From Paraspadella gotoi (Eukaryota; Chaetognatha), in NCBI GenBank assembly GCA_051294375.1, contig CM119264.1, positions 7,908,579 through 7,972,578 on the forward strand: DNA of 64,000 nt, given 5' to 3'. A program made the translations under genes and the position numbers. Positions 1 through 12,500 of the stretch are shown here, piece after piece (the stretch's first letter is position 1; each line of letters opens with the position of its first letter). A model generated the notes under the pieces. The model did not search any database. It was not told the origin of the DNA and saw only the letters and a program-made list of their open reading frames with translations.

Positions 1-302
1 TTTAATTGAAGTTAATTTTTGTTTACAATATAGATTTGGGGGTGGGAGATAAATAAAGGAGAGAAACGTTAAAACCAGGATTGCGATTTGAAAAATTAAA
101 CGACCGCATGCAAAATATGTAGAAAGACATATCCGGCCAAGTCAGTCCCGGACCATGCAATTAAAACTAACCATGCCAATTAGGAAACTTGCCTCCAATC
201 CTTCTCAACAGCTTTTTTTAAGATAAGCGTTTTTGTAATAATAACATTTCCAGTTATCTCACGGAAACTGAAGCATGCACAGAAATAGAAGCCTGTACTC
301 AC

Positions 303-1111
303 AATTTTCCGGACATCTCGTTGATCTGTACGGTGAGTTCGTTGAGCTTAGATAAAAAGGTTTTCATGAGTACAGATCAATCGGAGATAACCAGTTTTCA
401 AATATGATTCACTCGAAAGAATACTAATTCTTAAACCGTTATTACAACTGGTTCTACCTCAAAATCCTTTTTGATAATTTGATACTCTTTTTCCAGCTTC
501 TTTTTCTCCGCCTCCCAGACCCTCTGATACAATTGCTTGAGCTTCTCGACCAGGTCATTTTGCGAGGCGCCATCTATGTCTAACGGCTCCACAGCCGCAT
601 CAACAGCAGCCTTTTTCTCCTCCTCTCTCTTCTGCGCCTCCAGCAGCAGATCTTGCTGCACTTTTTGAAGGATCAGAACCTTTGGGTTTAAAGAACAACT
701 TATTGTCATTTGTCATTATTATCTTTTACATGTGACTACTGAAGAAAGAATTTTCGGGTCATATAGTAATTAGTCTTTGCGTATTTAAGCACTGCGCCAC
801 AGACCCTTAATCAGGTATATTCACACATCCCCCATACTTCAGCCATTGCCATTGGCTCAGTGGGGGCACGCACCATCCCAAGCGTTGCGTTCCATTTACA
901 GTCCTAACGACTTCCCTCTGCGTTAGCAAAGCGAGACCGTCCTAGGGTAACCGTACCAGTGGCAGGCGGTGCTACTAAAGCTAAAAATAAGATGACCAAT
1001 CCCAATGTGCATCACAGGTAACCAAGCTGTTGCCATACAACTTCGTAGTTTTACCTTAAGCTTTCGCTTTTTCTCTTTGGTAAGAACGAACTTCTTATTT
1101 TTCGCCACCAT
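303..1111 (-). CDS. TnI: Troponin I paralogue, left copy (5' three exons; gene continues off the window)
   Basis: Partial muscle thin-filament inhibitor (troponin I). Coding exons read on the minus strand: 1055-1111 (19 codons, starting MVAKNKKFVLTKEKKRK), 458-679 (74 codons) and 303-346. They join in frame and stop at a GTGAGT donor with two bases of a split codon, so the inhibitory-region exon must lie left of position 1. The basic start followed by LTKEKKRKLK and VLILQKVQQDLL is the usual N-terminal troponin I pattern; LYQRVWEAEKKKLEKEY and LNELTVQINEMSGKL form the troponin C/T-binding coiled-coil region. The neighbour at 2027-3644 is a clear paralogue. Here one 74-codon exon spans what the neighbour divides by an intron, while an intron lies before LNELTVQ, inside what is one exon in the neighbour. 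The acceptor before LNELTVQ (ctaag) is weak. What is seen is family-level similarity; expression and completeness are unknown. Confidence 0.8.
831..1035 (+). repeat. Dispersed repeat, copy 1 (in troponin I intron 1)
   Basis: About 200 bp that matches the segment at 54972-55200 (opposite orientation) and its mirror at 55873-56105. Shared stretches include CGACTTCCCTCTGCG, CAAAGCGAGACCGTC, TAGGGTAAC, GCATCACAGG and GCTGTTGCCAT in the same order. There is no tRNA-like A/B box and no visible ORF. It ends about 20 bp from the splice donor of troponin I exon 1. Confidence 0.75.
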
Positions 1112-1888
1112 CGCGTATTTTGAAAGAGCTGTAAAAATTTCAAAGCTTGCTTCAAAACAATCAAAGTGTGTTAAAAGGTTAAACTACCGAACCAACAATT
1201 AACTGATGACTACTGACCTGATCCGGCTGTTACAGATTAGACTAAATGTAAGTTCATGCTTTCTAAAAAGTGGTTTAGTTAAAACTGACTAAAACTTTTG
1301 GCTTATTTTGGTTTTTCTTGAATGAATACAAAAATGTAGGAGATATAACCGAAAAAAAATATTTTGAATCATCGTCATCGCATTATATTCCACGGTCTAC
1401 ACTTCCCAAATCCAGGTCTACACTTTCAAAATCGCTTTTCTCTAGAATTTCGCCAAATTCATATCCCGAGTGGATCTCGATTGACAGAGAAAAGAAAGAA
1501 CCTCTATTGCGAACATCATAAGAAACAATTTCGCTTACAAAGGCTGGAGATGGCGGCATGCACGTTGTTGATGTTTTTCGTTGTTGGTTGTTCGGTACAA
1601 GACACGGGATGCCTCATTCCAAGAAAAAAAATATAAAAAAATGAAAACCATTTTTCATGTGATTATCGTCGGTTTGTGCTTCAAAATATTATGTGAACAT
1701 TAAAAACATTGAAAGAAAAAACATTAAAAACAAGCGAAGATATAAATTTGTTTTGGGTGGAGCGTCGGACTTTTTTGTTGATCCATTTAACTGTCAGAAT
1801 TGCATTTGAAGAGTTTTTGATGGTATGGCAATATTTTTTTATTACTTGAAAAAAAAGATAGTCTGCTTAACATATAATTGTAGAGGAT

Positions 1889-1894
1889 TTTATT
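1889..1894 (-). terminator. Candidate polyadenylation signal of the right troponin I gene
   Basis: AATAAA on the minus strand, about 135 bases downstream of the troponin I stop codon at 2027-2029. Confidence 0.45.
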
Positions 1895-2026
1895 CCTTTA
1901 TAAACTAGCGGAGTAAATCAAATACAGATCGTCGACGGAGAACGATTCATGCTGCACTCGGCGTAATGCTGCGGTTAGCGCGGCTAAGAAGGCTGCAGTC
2001 GCCGAGATGCGGCGCCGTCGCAACTT

Positions 2027-3183
2027 CTATTCACCCTCATGCTTCAGCTCTTTGCGGAAGTCGACGCGCTCCTGCGGGAGAAAAATGGGAGGAGGAAATT
2101 CATCCAGAGTAAAAAGAGCCGAGTGAAAATATGAAAAAATGATAAAGGATGAGAAAACAAATTAAAAACAGACGGTTGACGAGCCACTTCGGCGGAGGCT
2201 CCTATCGACAAACGAACCTTCTCCTCTTCCAACTTGAATTCCTTTTTCTCCGTGGCTTTGAGAGACGTGACCGAGAAACCCGGGTCCTCCTTCTTGGCGG
2301 CCATTTTGGTGAAGCGGCTCCCGACCTTGGAGACTTTCTTCAACTGGGGCTTCATGCTGAAGGAAGAAGCCAGGAGTCCGTAATTCATCGAGTGAACGGA
2401 TCAATTCTTATAGTCAGCTTTGATAATTCTTACATCGTACATAATTTGGTGAATTTATGAGATTTTTAAAGTGTAACTGTCAAAAATCTCAGTCCTGAAG
2501 ACTGTACCGAATTTGCGTCTATTTTATCAATCACTCACAATTTGCCCTTGATGTCGTTGACTTGGACGGTGAGTTCGTTGATGTCCGAGTCCTGCTTGAC
2601 CAAGCGGTATTCGAAGTCGACCGCGTAGATCAGAGTTTCCCAGACCTTCTGGTACAACTTGACGCAGACGTCCTTCAACGACGCTGCGGACGAGACCATT
2701 TATTTCTTTTATTCGTCTTTCTTTCGTTTTTCAAATAAAAAAAAATTACGACAGTTCTTTTGTTTATCTCCTCGCGGCGAAACGCGGAAAACTTACTCAT
2801 GTTGAGGCCATCGACGTTTAGCGGCGCAACTTTTTGCTTGAGAAAATTCTCCTTGGCTTTTAGTTTAGCCTCCTCTTCCCGCCGGAGGTCGTCTTGGGCA
2901 CGCTTGAGAATGAGCACCTGGCGGGTGGCCGCGAAAAAAAGTGTTTTTTTCCGGTTAAACAAAACGGCAACGGAGCCTTGGATGCGGCAGAAGGCAAACA
3001 ATGAAAGAAACGTAGGATTCGGAGGTCGTCGCTTCTCGGGGAGACATCTGCGACGACCGGTGGAACGTGCGTTGCAAAATCCAAGTCCATTTCCGGAGGA
3101 AAAAATTCGCTCGAGGGCGGGGACATGACGGAAGCAAGCAGGAAGACAAAGATGCAGGGACACGAATACGGAGAGAGAGAGAG

Positions 3184-3255
<72 letters not shown>

Positions 3256-3644
3256 AACGTCGGACGGTGGAATGCGTGTTCGTTAATTTAATTTCTGAAA
3301 ACGCTGCAAAATCAACCATTTACCGGGTGCAAAAATATTTCTTTCTTTGAAATTAATTATTTGAGATGTTTTTTTTTTTCGTAAATCAGATGCTGGGAAT
3401 TTCTATTATCAAAAACGATAGTTCAGAGGGAGAGGGCAAGAGGTGACTGGGAATCATGCTTCATACGCAATTGACTTTAGAAAAAAAGAAATCACGATCT
3501 TCGACTAAAAAACAAAAACAAAAAAACAAAAAAAAAACAACGGCTTCATCCCGAACGGGGGACGTTGCCTTAGCCTCGACGGGTCCTTACCCTCAACTTC
3601 TTCTTCTTCTCGGGAGTCAACTTAAACTTCTTTTCCTTTCCCAT
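2027..3644 (-). CDS. TnI: Troponin I, complete five-exon gene (167 aa)
   Basis: Troponin I, which inhibits actomyosin ATPase in muscle thin filaments until calcium binds troponin C. Minus-strand exons: 3591-3644, 2797-2917, 2539-2683, 2218-2356 and 2027-2071; 504 nt, in frame throughout, all introns GT..AG. The start gives MGKEKKFKLTPEKKKKLR, the standard N-terminal signature. VLILKRAQDDLRREEEAK begins the TnC/TnT-interacting helix (about residue 19), INELTVQVNDIKGK closes it, and FMKPQLKKVSKVGSRF is the inhibitory/actin-binding region (about residues 107-125). The C-terminus ends FRKELKHEGE. At 167 aa it is somewhat shorter than many invertebrate troponin I proteins, with no long N- or C-terminal extension. 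Intron 1 carries a GA microsatellite. It is tandem with a divergent paralogue on its downstream side. Confidence 0.88.
3172..3255. repeat. (GA)n microsatellite in troponin I intron 1
   Basis: Imperfect GA dinucleotide tract with AAGA interruptions. The Ser/Leu-rich and Arg/Glu-rich reading frames across it are repeat artefacts. Confidence 0.9.
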
Positions 3645-4448
3645 CTTCTCACGAGTTTATGGGCAGGAAAACTAAAGTTCGAAAAAAAAAGAGTCGATGA
3701 GAAATTTAGAAGTTAAAGCGATTTACGTTGGGATCGATTCGAAATTGCTGTTAGCACTGAAGGTTTCACTCTTGGGTTGCATTGCTTGCAGGATTACTTG
3801 CAGGATTACTGTCGATTGCTGACAGTATTGCTGATGGAAGGAATAACAAAAATGGGGGAACATGCCTTGGGTCTTTTTCCGACAGCGCCGGACCATTAAT
3901 CATTTTCAGATCGAGGATTTCGTTCGAACGATTCGCACCGACCGACTCAAAATCATATCTCGTCGACCCAGTTTGCGAGAAAAGGTGATCGAATTTTATT
4001 TGACCCCTGGGTATGCAACCAGCGGCCATTTAGCATGGCCATCGGAAGAAACGGATACGACGGGTACGATTGGTAAAAGAGAACATCTTAGGATCTCGCA
4101 AAAAGTAAAGCACAGCAATGAACGATATGAATGAAATGATTGAATTAATGAATGACGACATAACAAACACGAAACAGGGTCACTGGCTGAAACAGAAAAA
4201 AAAATGATCGTGAAGCAGTTATACAAAAAAAAAAAAAAGAAACATAGGAAAGAATTCTGGCCTCAAAATTCTATGGTTTCCTTTCGCCGGCGTTCAAATT
4301 GTAGTTTCATGAAATAAAAGAAAAAGTTATAAATAGAAAAAGAAAAAAAAAAAGTTAAAAAGCCGAAAGTTGAAGCGATGATCCAACCACGAGATCGGCC
4401 GATCCATGGTGATGGGGAGAGGGGGGAGAGTGGGGGGGAGCGTCAGGG

Positions 4449-4461
4449 TGAGAGAGAGAAG

Positions 4462-4541
<80 letters not shown>
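4449..4541. repeat. (GA)n microsatellite
   Basis: Long, almost pure GA dinucleotide tract on the plus strand. Confidence 0.9.
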
Positions 4542-5670
4542 AGGATTGAAATTAGAAAATGTTGAAGATTCATAGGATTTGATCTGATGATTTGGGCATC
4601 GCGTCGGCTTGAAGGAAACCAGGGCGCGCCGACGTAACTGGTACAACAGAGGAAACTAGACGATAAGGTCAGATGTAGAGGAGGTTAGGCGCTGTTTGTG
4701 TCATTAACATGAAATCGGGCGTCGACATTTATGAGGCAATTTTTTAAAAATTGTTATCAAAAAACTATACTTTTTACTTTTATATTTTAATCGCCTTTTG
4801 CTTCATATATTATTCCACTTTTTTTTAAAAATTCTGCTGAAGCAACGAGGTAATCCACAGTACTAACTTAAACATAAGCAGTCAGTTAAAATTTAACAAT
4901 GACGCCGGTCTATTTGGCTGTTTTGTAAATTGTTGTGGATACATAGAGGCTTCAGTAAATCACAGCCGATTAGGCCAAGAAGATAGTCAAACAGAACGAG
5001 GCGCGATCGAATGCAAGAGGGAACAGACGAACGGACGGACGGATTGAAAAAAAAGTTGGTTGTTGAGCTAATTTCGATCGAAAATCTAAGACGATGATCA
5101 AAATTTTACGTAGAAAGTAATGTAGTTTTAAATTATGTTAATAAACGATGCAGTTGAAAAAAAAAATCCTACGAGTTGCGTAAAAAAACAATTCAATGCG
5201 CTGAGCTAAAATAAGCATGCGAAAGACCGCACACATATTTACATGCCAAGTTTGCCGGTTCGATCGGAAATATTATCATTACCAAATAAAATGTTAGTTT
5301 AACAGAAAACCATTTACTCCTAGACGTGCAAAATATATTATGGGGATTTTTTCAACGAGAATAGTACTTGAAAGACAAGATCAACTGAAAAAAACGTTTA
5401 CTCAGCTTTATTTATTTTTAAGGCAATAGGGTTATTTTAATTATTTGATACGACAACGCACAATATACTGAGATATAATTTTAATTTTATGATACAATCA
5501 AACTTTTTAATGTAACCATGATACCATGCGGCCAATGCTGAACTCCCAAGGCAAGATTAGTCTAGGCCTATATTCATTATTCGGCCCAATGGCATTGCTC
5601 GTTAAGGCCAATACTAACCCAGATGGGTAAAGCAATCCAGACTAATTAATAAAGCAATTTTTAAAAAAAC

Positions 5671-5830
5671 TTACCCGAAGAAGAATTTAGATAAATATTC
5701 CTTCAGCAGGCGGGCGGACGGCGAGCTTGGAGAAGGAGCGGATGTTTCTGAAGAACTGAAGGGAGGGGGAGTTGGAGGAGGGGAAGATGCGGAGGAGGAA
5801 GAGGAGGAGGAAGAGGACGAAGTGTTGCAG
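5671..5830 (-). other. Weak candidate exon, Ser/Pro-rich
   Basis: Minus-strand open stretch that becomes less repetitive toward its end (SARLLKEYLSKFFFG) and is followed directly by a consensus GTAAGT donor. Its upstream half is a GAG/CTC trinucleotide-like repeat. I could not find a downstream exon that joins it in frame to troponin I, so it may be a separate or untranslated exon, or chance. Confidence 0.2.
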
Positions 5831-6160
5831 TGATCAGAGGTGCAAAAGATACAGGGCCTAATAAGATTCACCACGATTCAGAAATTATTAGTAATCTATG
5901 TAAACATATGATGAATGTACTTAGTTCCATCCACAACTCCGGATTTAAAAATACTAAAATTCCACCACATCGCAAATTATTTCAGTGCTCATTAATTTCA
6001 AATCATGTAAATTATAATTCATGCCTTTAAATATTAAAGGATTGTTGAGTCGGATATAAACCCCTGCAACGCGTTCTTCAAATCCGAGCGCGGTTGGTGG
6101 TTTTCGATGGTGGGGTGGACGCCGAGTGTGGGCGATGCAAAATGATCGAAATGCGCGTGT

Positions 6161-6162
<2 letters not shown>

Positions 6163-6230
<68 letters not shown>

Positions 6231-6271
6231 AGAGGAGAGAGGAAGAGAGAGAGAGAGAGAGAGAGAGAGAA
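6163..6271. repeat. (GA)n microsatellite
   Basis: GA dinucleotide tract with a few AAGAG and AGGA interruptions, 320 bp downstream of the CXorf58-homologue stop. Confidence 0.9.
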
Positions 6272-6590
6272 TCGTTCAGACAGCGTTACGACTCGTGCTG
6301 TAAGCCGATTGATTAAGGAAGATTTTTTTTAACCACTGATTTAAAAGTCGCGAGGAATACAAGATAATAGTACATTTAAAAACGTTATTCCTATAGATTC
6401 TCTTAACTAGCCGTGCTGCCTCGTCATAACGGTGACAAATTAAATTCGTTAAACATTTTTTTTAAACATGTTCGTACATGTAATCAAATAATGGGCGAGG
6501 TCAAGAACGGTGAGTTGAAGGAGCGGAACAGAAAAGGGGCTCAATTTTTAGTGCTAGTTCGAAAGAGCGGGCGCTCCAATCAGTTCAACG

Positions 6591-8853
6591 CTAGATCGAA
6601 TCCACCGACAAATTCTGACTCCACTGATAAAGGTGTTCGGCCTCTTCCTCCCATTCGTCCTCCTCGTCATCGTCTTCTTCCTCGTCATCTTCCTCCACCT
6701 CTGCCGTCTCATTTTCTTCGAGATTGTCGTCATCGACACGGGATCCTCGCCCATTTCCGGCGCCACTGGCGTTTTCCGCTTCGCTCAGGGAGCCACTCTC
6801 GGTCCCGGTGTAGAGATTGCGCAAGCGTGTCACGCGCGCTTGGTGAATCTTAGATCGCCGACCGTGCACCAAGTTATTCTTTCTAAAATACATACGCGCA
6901 CAAATAGAAAATATATTAAATTGAATCTAGCATCCTGTTAACGTACCACACAATAATTTACCTCATGCTCGGCCTGACGAGGGTGCTGGGCGTCTGCGGG
7001 ATCGGAGGAAAGAATCGACTGAGGATGTCGATCTGCCTCCGTTGGACTCTCTGGTCGACGGGGTTTTGCATCAGCAGCGGCAGCGCCAAATTGAGGCGTT
7101 CCGTCCGTCGTCCGTTGGTTGCCAGGTCGATCACGTCGTAGAAGATCTGAAAAAGTAAGTGGATAAATATTAAAGAAGTGAAATCAGAATAATAGAAATG
7201 TATTTACTGGAGGTGTCCTCAGTGTAAGAAATTTATTTTTGCCCGCAAAGAAACAGGAGAAAGAAAACAAAAGGGAAACAAAACAATGAAACATAAATAA
7301 AACTGGGTAGAAAAATCAATTTCCCCGAGAATGACGTTTTATGGCCCATAAAAAAAAAAGAAAAAAAAAAGAAAACATTTTGTGGAGGTAAGGAAATTAA
7401 GAGCGACAAACGTAGATTTGACAAAAAATTTGCTTAAAATGAAAATACAAGATTCAAAGTCTTTGTTTTAACTCTCATTATTAAAGTCAGCATGAAAGTA
7501 ACATTAAAAATAAAAAAAATGAAAAAATAAACGAACCCCGAAAAAAAATACCGTTCCGATACCGTGTGCCTGGGTAAGTCCTCCAAGTTTAGCTTCCGCC
7601 ATCGATTGTCTTTTCCGCCGACCCGCGCCGCCGTTTCGTCGAGGTAAGTTCGAAACTGCATGAAGTCCCTTACCGTGGCCACGTCCGCCTCGTCGGTCAC
7701 GCCTCGTTGATGATACTCGCACGAGTCGGCCAAGATCTAAAAAAAAAGTCGTTGGTTGTAGTCGTTGCTAAAGTTCCTTCCGTTTCAATTAGTTGTTGTG
7801 GTCGATTCATATTTTTATTACTATAAGTTATGGTATAGTTATAGTATAGTTATAGTATAACATGGCAAAAATTGGACCAGTATTAGGAAGCTTCTCTCTG
7901 ATTGGTCAATAAGATGAAAGGACGAAAAAAGTCAAGATGTGCAATCTATTAGGTTAGATCCATCAACTGGTCCATTTCCTACGATGATACATATGATTGG
8001 GACGACCTGCTTGAGAAAGAGCCTGTTGCCCATGAGATTAATGGCGTCGGCAGCGGCGTCGGACGCGGCGCGAATGACGCGCTTCCCAGATAAGTAGGTC
8101 GTCGTCGGAGAGAATTTGGCGGCGTCGTTGTCGAGAAAAACCTGAGGAAAGGGTGGGACTACTCGAGAAAGAATTCAAAGTTTTTAAAGATAAGATATTT
8201 CAAATTTTAAATTATAAATAATGATAAATTAAATAGTTTTCATCAAATAAGTAACTTTCCCGATTGAAATTCATATAGATTCGTTTTTTAACTAATACTA
8301 ATAAAGTTAGTTTGTTAACTAATAGACTTCCCCTTTCTGGTCGGGATATTAACACTTACCTTGAAGAAGATAACAGGTGGGAAGGATTCTCCGCCGAACC
8401 GGAACCTGACCTTATAAGGGATGTTGCTTTCGCGCAAGAACTCTGCCTCTTTGGGATTAACCTTCTTTAAAATATCGAAAGACATGGAGTATTCGGCGGC
8501 GCAAATTGAGTGGACGAGCAGTTTGAACACCTGGAGGGAAGAAAGTATTAACGGCTGTTTTTTAAATACATGTTTGATTCAGGTATGCTTTTCTTTACTT
8601 TACCGACATAGAAAATAATACAATCAATGATAGAAATATTTCCTATGATAGTATCATTGTTAAAATAAGTCCTATATCATCATAACCCATCATCATAACC
8701 GTAACACTATTGCTCTCTCACCTGCCTGTCCCTGAATCTCGCGTAAGCCCTCTCGATAATTTTCACTGCTTTTTCCTGTTTTTTTCTTAAAATTTTTGAG
8801 GATCTGGTTTCTCTAGATGTCGGCATTTCGAAATTTATTGGTTCATTCATCAT
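6591..8853 (-). CDS. CXorf58: CXorf58 homologue (362 aa, six exons)
   Basis: Homologue of the conserved, poorly characterised vertebrate protein CXorf58. Minus-strand exons: 8722-8853, 8360-8530, 8007-8141, 7563-7736, 6962-7146 and 6591-6882; 1089 nt, joining exactly in frame. The order of blocks matches human CXorf58: an IQ-like basic helix (KAVKIIERAYARFRDRQ, about residues 28-44); FKLLVHSICAAEY followed by ILKKVNP; the core VRFRFGGESFPPVIFFKVFL (about 85-104); YLSGKRVI; and GGKDNRWRKLNLEDLPRHT (about 186-204). A strongly acidic tail (runs of E and D) follows, ending LSVDSI. Human CXorf58 is 332 aa, so the length fits. The start is the first of two adjacent ATGs. The exon 3 donor (CAG/GTCGTC) is the weakest splice site. 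A ciliary or sperm role is inferred from the family's distribution, not shown here. The gene is head-to-head with PLEKHM2. Confidence 0.87.
7828..7861. repeat. Short AT-rich tandem repeat in CXorf58 intron 3
   Basis: Three to four copies of a unit of about 10 bp (TATAGTTATAG-like) between exons 3 and 4 of the CXorf58 homologue. Confidence 0.6.
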
Positions 8854-9579
8854 CGAAAAACATTTCTAAAATGTTTAGTTAAATATTTTAAACAAAACCC
8901 TATTTTAAATTAGTAAACTCATTTCGATTTTTACTTTTCGTTCTTGGGTTGCTAAGGTAAGCAAGTTTCCCTCATCTTCCTCCTCCTCCTCTTCTTCTCC
9001 GCTGGATTTCGCCGTCCAAACCTTTTTCTTCCTTGGACCGAAACGAGGCCGTCGCCGCGCCGGACGCCGCGGCGGCGTCGTCCGGAGCGGCGCTCTCCTT
9101 CGCCAGCAGCGCCTATTCTTCCAATCGCTGTCACCTATTCTCGATCCAGCTGACTCTCAAACATGAGGGACATGAGGGACCCGGAAAAACTGGCGGCGAG
9201 GAAAGGGACACTTGTCCCGAGAGGACGACTGGCCACTCAGAATGCGTCTCCGCGGTTGGACCCCATGACCTTTTGTTCCTGGACACCTTTCGCTTTTAAA
9301 AAAAGTTCGATGACGTAGCGAACAAAAGGCAAAACGATGCTTACGTGATCGGGTCACCGCGAGTGATCCGTCAGTCTTCGAAAGTCTAACTGTCACGCTC
9401 TTTTAAATTCACGAAAAATCCAAAGGAAAAAAAAAACATCCGCAAAATCGCCGCGAAACTTCAATAAATCATCTTGCTTAAACGCAATAAAACGCTTATA
9501 AAATAATTTTAAAAACAAAACTTGAACATCTTTTAACGCAAATTAGCCCCGAACGCGACTTGAAATCTTCCTGGAAACC
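8854..9579. promoter_or_regulatory. Shared head-to-head upstream region, CXorf58 homologue / PLEKHM2
   Basis: 726 bp lie between the two divergent start codons. The middle (about 8970-9150) is strongly GC-rich with GACGCCGCGG/CGGCGTC inverted symmetry near 9060-9085, flanked by AT-rich DNA. A bidirectional promoter is inferred from layout and composition. No TATA box is convincing. Open frames across the GC-rich centre exist on both strands and I do not accept them as genes. Confidence 0.5.
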
Positions 9580-12500
9580 ATGAATATGCCACGACTCGAG
9601 GAGAACGAGCTACTCAAGGAAGATCTGCTTCAAAGGATCGGGAATGCTTTGAAGGAGGTACGGTTACTGTGGAGTGGCCCATGGAGGAAGGGAAAGTAGC
9701 TATGAATAAATAGCGCAACTAAAGTAATTTCATTCGTATTTATAAATGACCAATAACCAATGAGCATTGCTCAATCTGTAAATGATTCGGCTGTGTGGAA
9801 TGAGTTTAGAAATTTCTTAATTTTTTTTTTCCCAGATCCACGCGTCCATCCTCCCTCCTTCTCCCCCTTCTCCCCCCGGCTTAACTGAACCTTATGAAAT
9901 CATCTTAACCACCTCGTTGCCTTGTGTCACCGACCTCTGTCAAGCCGTATATGAAACGTTGTGTCACGGATTGCGGCTCAAGAATCGGGGGATCTGGCCC
10001 CTCGCCTTGGAGATTACGCGGCGATCGGGGATCAGCGAGATCTCGGGTCTCGTTAACGTGAAGACTGACAAAGCTCGAGGTTCGCCATTGTTGATAGCAT
10101 TTTTTTATAGCAGAATCTCGAAAGCCCCTTAACGTATAGTTTACATATGATTTTTACCTTAGAAGTCGGGAAAACAAATTTTTTATACCGTTGATATGTC
10201 ATAAATTGTAACGTCAACATACTAGAATAAATCAAAATCATAAATGCGTATTAATCATTTATTAATCAGCTATTTTAAATGGAACGAACATGCTTTGATT
10301 TTCCTTTTTCTTTGCGTTCTTTACAATTTTAATTTGCCTTCTTTCTCGACCAAGATTACAACTGTTTTTCGAGGCCATTTAATCGGGCTTCACCACATAT
10401 TTCGGTTTCTTTGTTAACAGGTCGCGCTTGGCTCCTTTTGGCGCTCAATGAATTTTCGCTTGAAAGTTACTTTCGCTTTTTGAGCGAAAACCCAAATGTA
10501 CGCCAAAAGTTTTACAATCAATCTTCTTTGATACGAGACGAGAACTGCCTTCAGGTTCGATCCGCTGTGGCAACTCGCTTAATACAACTATTACCTAGGA
10601 AAGATTGATCAAACTATTAATTCTTCACAGGCGCTTTTGATGCTGTTGGCAGGATTAGAATACGTACAGTTCCAAAATGCTATCGATCTCCCTTTCCTCG
10701 ATCATACGTTCTCTAACCGAAAAGGTCAGTAAATAAACTTGTTAAAATTGTTTGAATATTCCCTTTATAATCTCTCTTGTTAGAAGACGCTGATCGTCAT
10801 TTACCCGAAGAATTCAAATCCGACGAGGCGACTGGATTTGTTGAAGACCCTGCCACGATTTCTATCGACTCGGTAAGTCGTCGAATTCGTAAGTGAAAAC
10901 TTTTCACGAACGGAATACTAGTAAATAACAATGCTTCTATATCTCTTACTCGCCACGCCTACAGTCTTCCCGAAATTCGGACTCCTCGGGTCGACGTCAC
11001 TCTAGTCTCACGGAATTCATCAACGACGACCTCTTGACCTCCGAACATTTCAAGATCCGCGGCGACCCCGACGAACCCTTACGCACCAACCAATCGCTGC
11101 CTCCGCTGCCCCCTCTCGATCGGCCTTTGCTTGATAGCGACAAGGCGTCGTCCCGTGCCGTGCGAGGAAAGATTGTGGCGGGCGAGAGTTTTCACGACGG
11201 GCATTCAGAGACGAACGCCCCGAGCGCCGCCGCCAGCGTTTCTAGTGCTGCCGCCAGTTTCGCTGCATCCATCGACAGACACATCCTGGGCATCGTTGAA
11301 GGCTCCGTCGCATCGAACGAGGGTCTTGTCGGCGCTACAGGTGTCACTATTGACTCCACAGTTAAAAATGAAGTTAAAAGTCGCAAATCGATTCCCGCAA
11401 CAATAGGCGGAAGGATCGAGCGTATCAGTAAAATCAGGTCAGATCCCGAGGAAGAGTTGGAGGTGATTTCATCGACGAGAACAAAGCGGCAGTCCAGACG
11501 GCGAGAGGGAACCGATGATCGAGAAGATGATCGCTATTCTCTATACGATCGCCCAGTCGAAGCCGGCCTCGACGCCGTCGTTTCAGATTCTCTGTCAATT
11601 GAACGACGGGCTGTCAAAGGAAACTCCACGCAGTTGTCCCGATTAAGGCGGGAGAAATCGGCCGGAAATTCACCTCGGAGCTCCCGAGAGCCGGAAGGTC
11701 GGAATGATCGGACCAAAGCCGAAGCCTCGGACGAGGATGGCGACTCCTCGGCAGAATTGATAAAGGTTTTGGATCGCCTTAACGAGGAAGATGTAAGGGA
11801 AGAGAAGGGAATTGCATGGAAGTCCTCGCGGGGAAAGGAAAGAAAAGGGGTGACTGGGAGGGAGAGCGAGAGTTTGCGGCCGGCCTTCGTCACTGAAGTG
11901 TCCTGGGCCGAGGTCAGGGAAGACGACGAGGAAAGAAATTGGCGACGACCGATTCCAACTCCTGCCGAAGTTTTGGGTTTTGAAGATTTAGAAAGGGAGT
12001 TTGAAAAAACCAAGTTAGACGATCCGAGAAAACAGAGAACTGAAAAAGATATAAATGCACCGCAAAGGGCAAGCTTTGGGAGAGAAAATCAATACTGGAA
12101 AAGGGAAAAAGAAAGCATTCCACCTATTGATAAAAAAGGAAAAAAATTAAATGTGGAAAAAGAGAAGAGAGTTGAAGGAAATTCGTCAAATTCAAAAGAA
12201 TCGAACGAATTGGAATTCAAAGTTTCACACTTTTCCGAGATTAATCTTTCCAGTTCGACAGGAGGTTTTAAGGACGAAGAAAAAACCTTAGACTGTGATG
12301 AAAAATACATTCGTGATATAAAGGCCGCCTGTGATGAAATCATTCCCGAAATGCACTTCAGCCTCTTTGATCAATCGAAAAGTTCCTCAACTTCTTCTTC
12401 ATCTTTGGAATTTAAACGGCTGCGTCCAGCGTTTGCTCTTGACAGCGAGGTTTCCGTTGATCTCATGGAGTCCAAGCCCTTATCTGCGATGTTGACGTCA

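Larger units (their letters stand above)
3645..6590. other. Intergenic region between troponin I and the CXorf58 homologue
   Basis: About 2.9 kb, AT-rich, with GA tracts at about 4449-4541 and 6163-6271. No recognisable gene. A Ser/Pro-rich minus-strand stretch at 5671-5830 followed by a good GTAAGT donor is listed separately as a weak exon candidate. Confidence 0.6.

Noticed and set aside
2675-3319. Long minus-strand reading frame across troponin I exon 2
   Set aside because: Most of it is intron and GA/CT repeat read as Ser/Leu; only 2797-2917 is coding.
5266-5285. Possible tRNA B-box (GGTTCGATCGG)
   Set aside because: No matching A-box or cloverleaf around it; no tRNA gene was found in the window.
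9033-9299. Ala/Ser-rich open frame between the divergent genes
   Set aside because: It sits in a GC-rich island where both strands are open by composition, with no homology or splice support.
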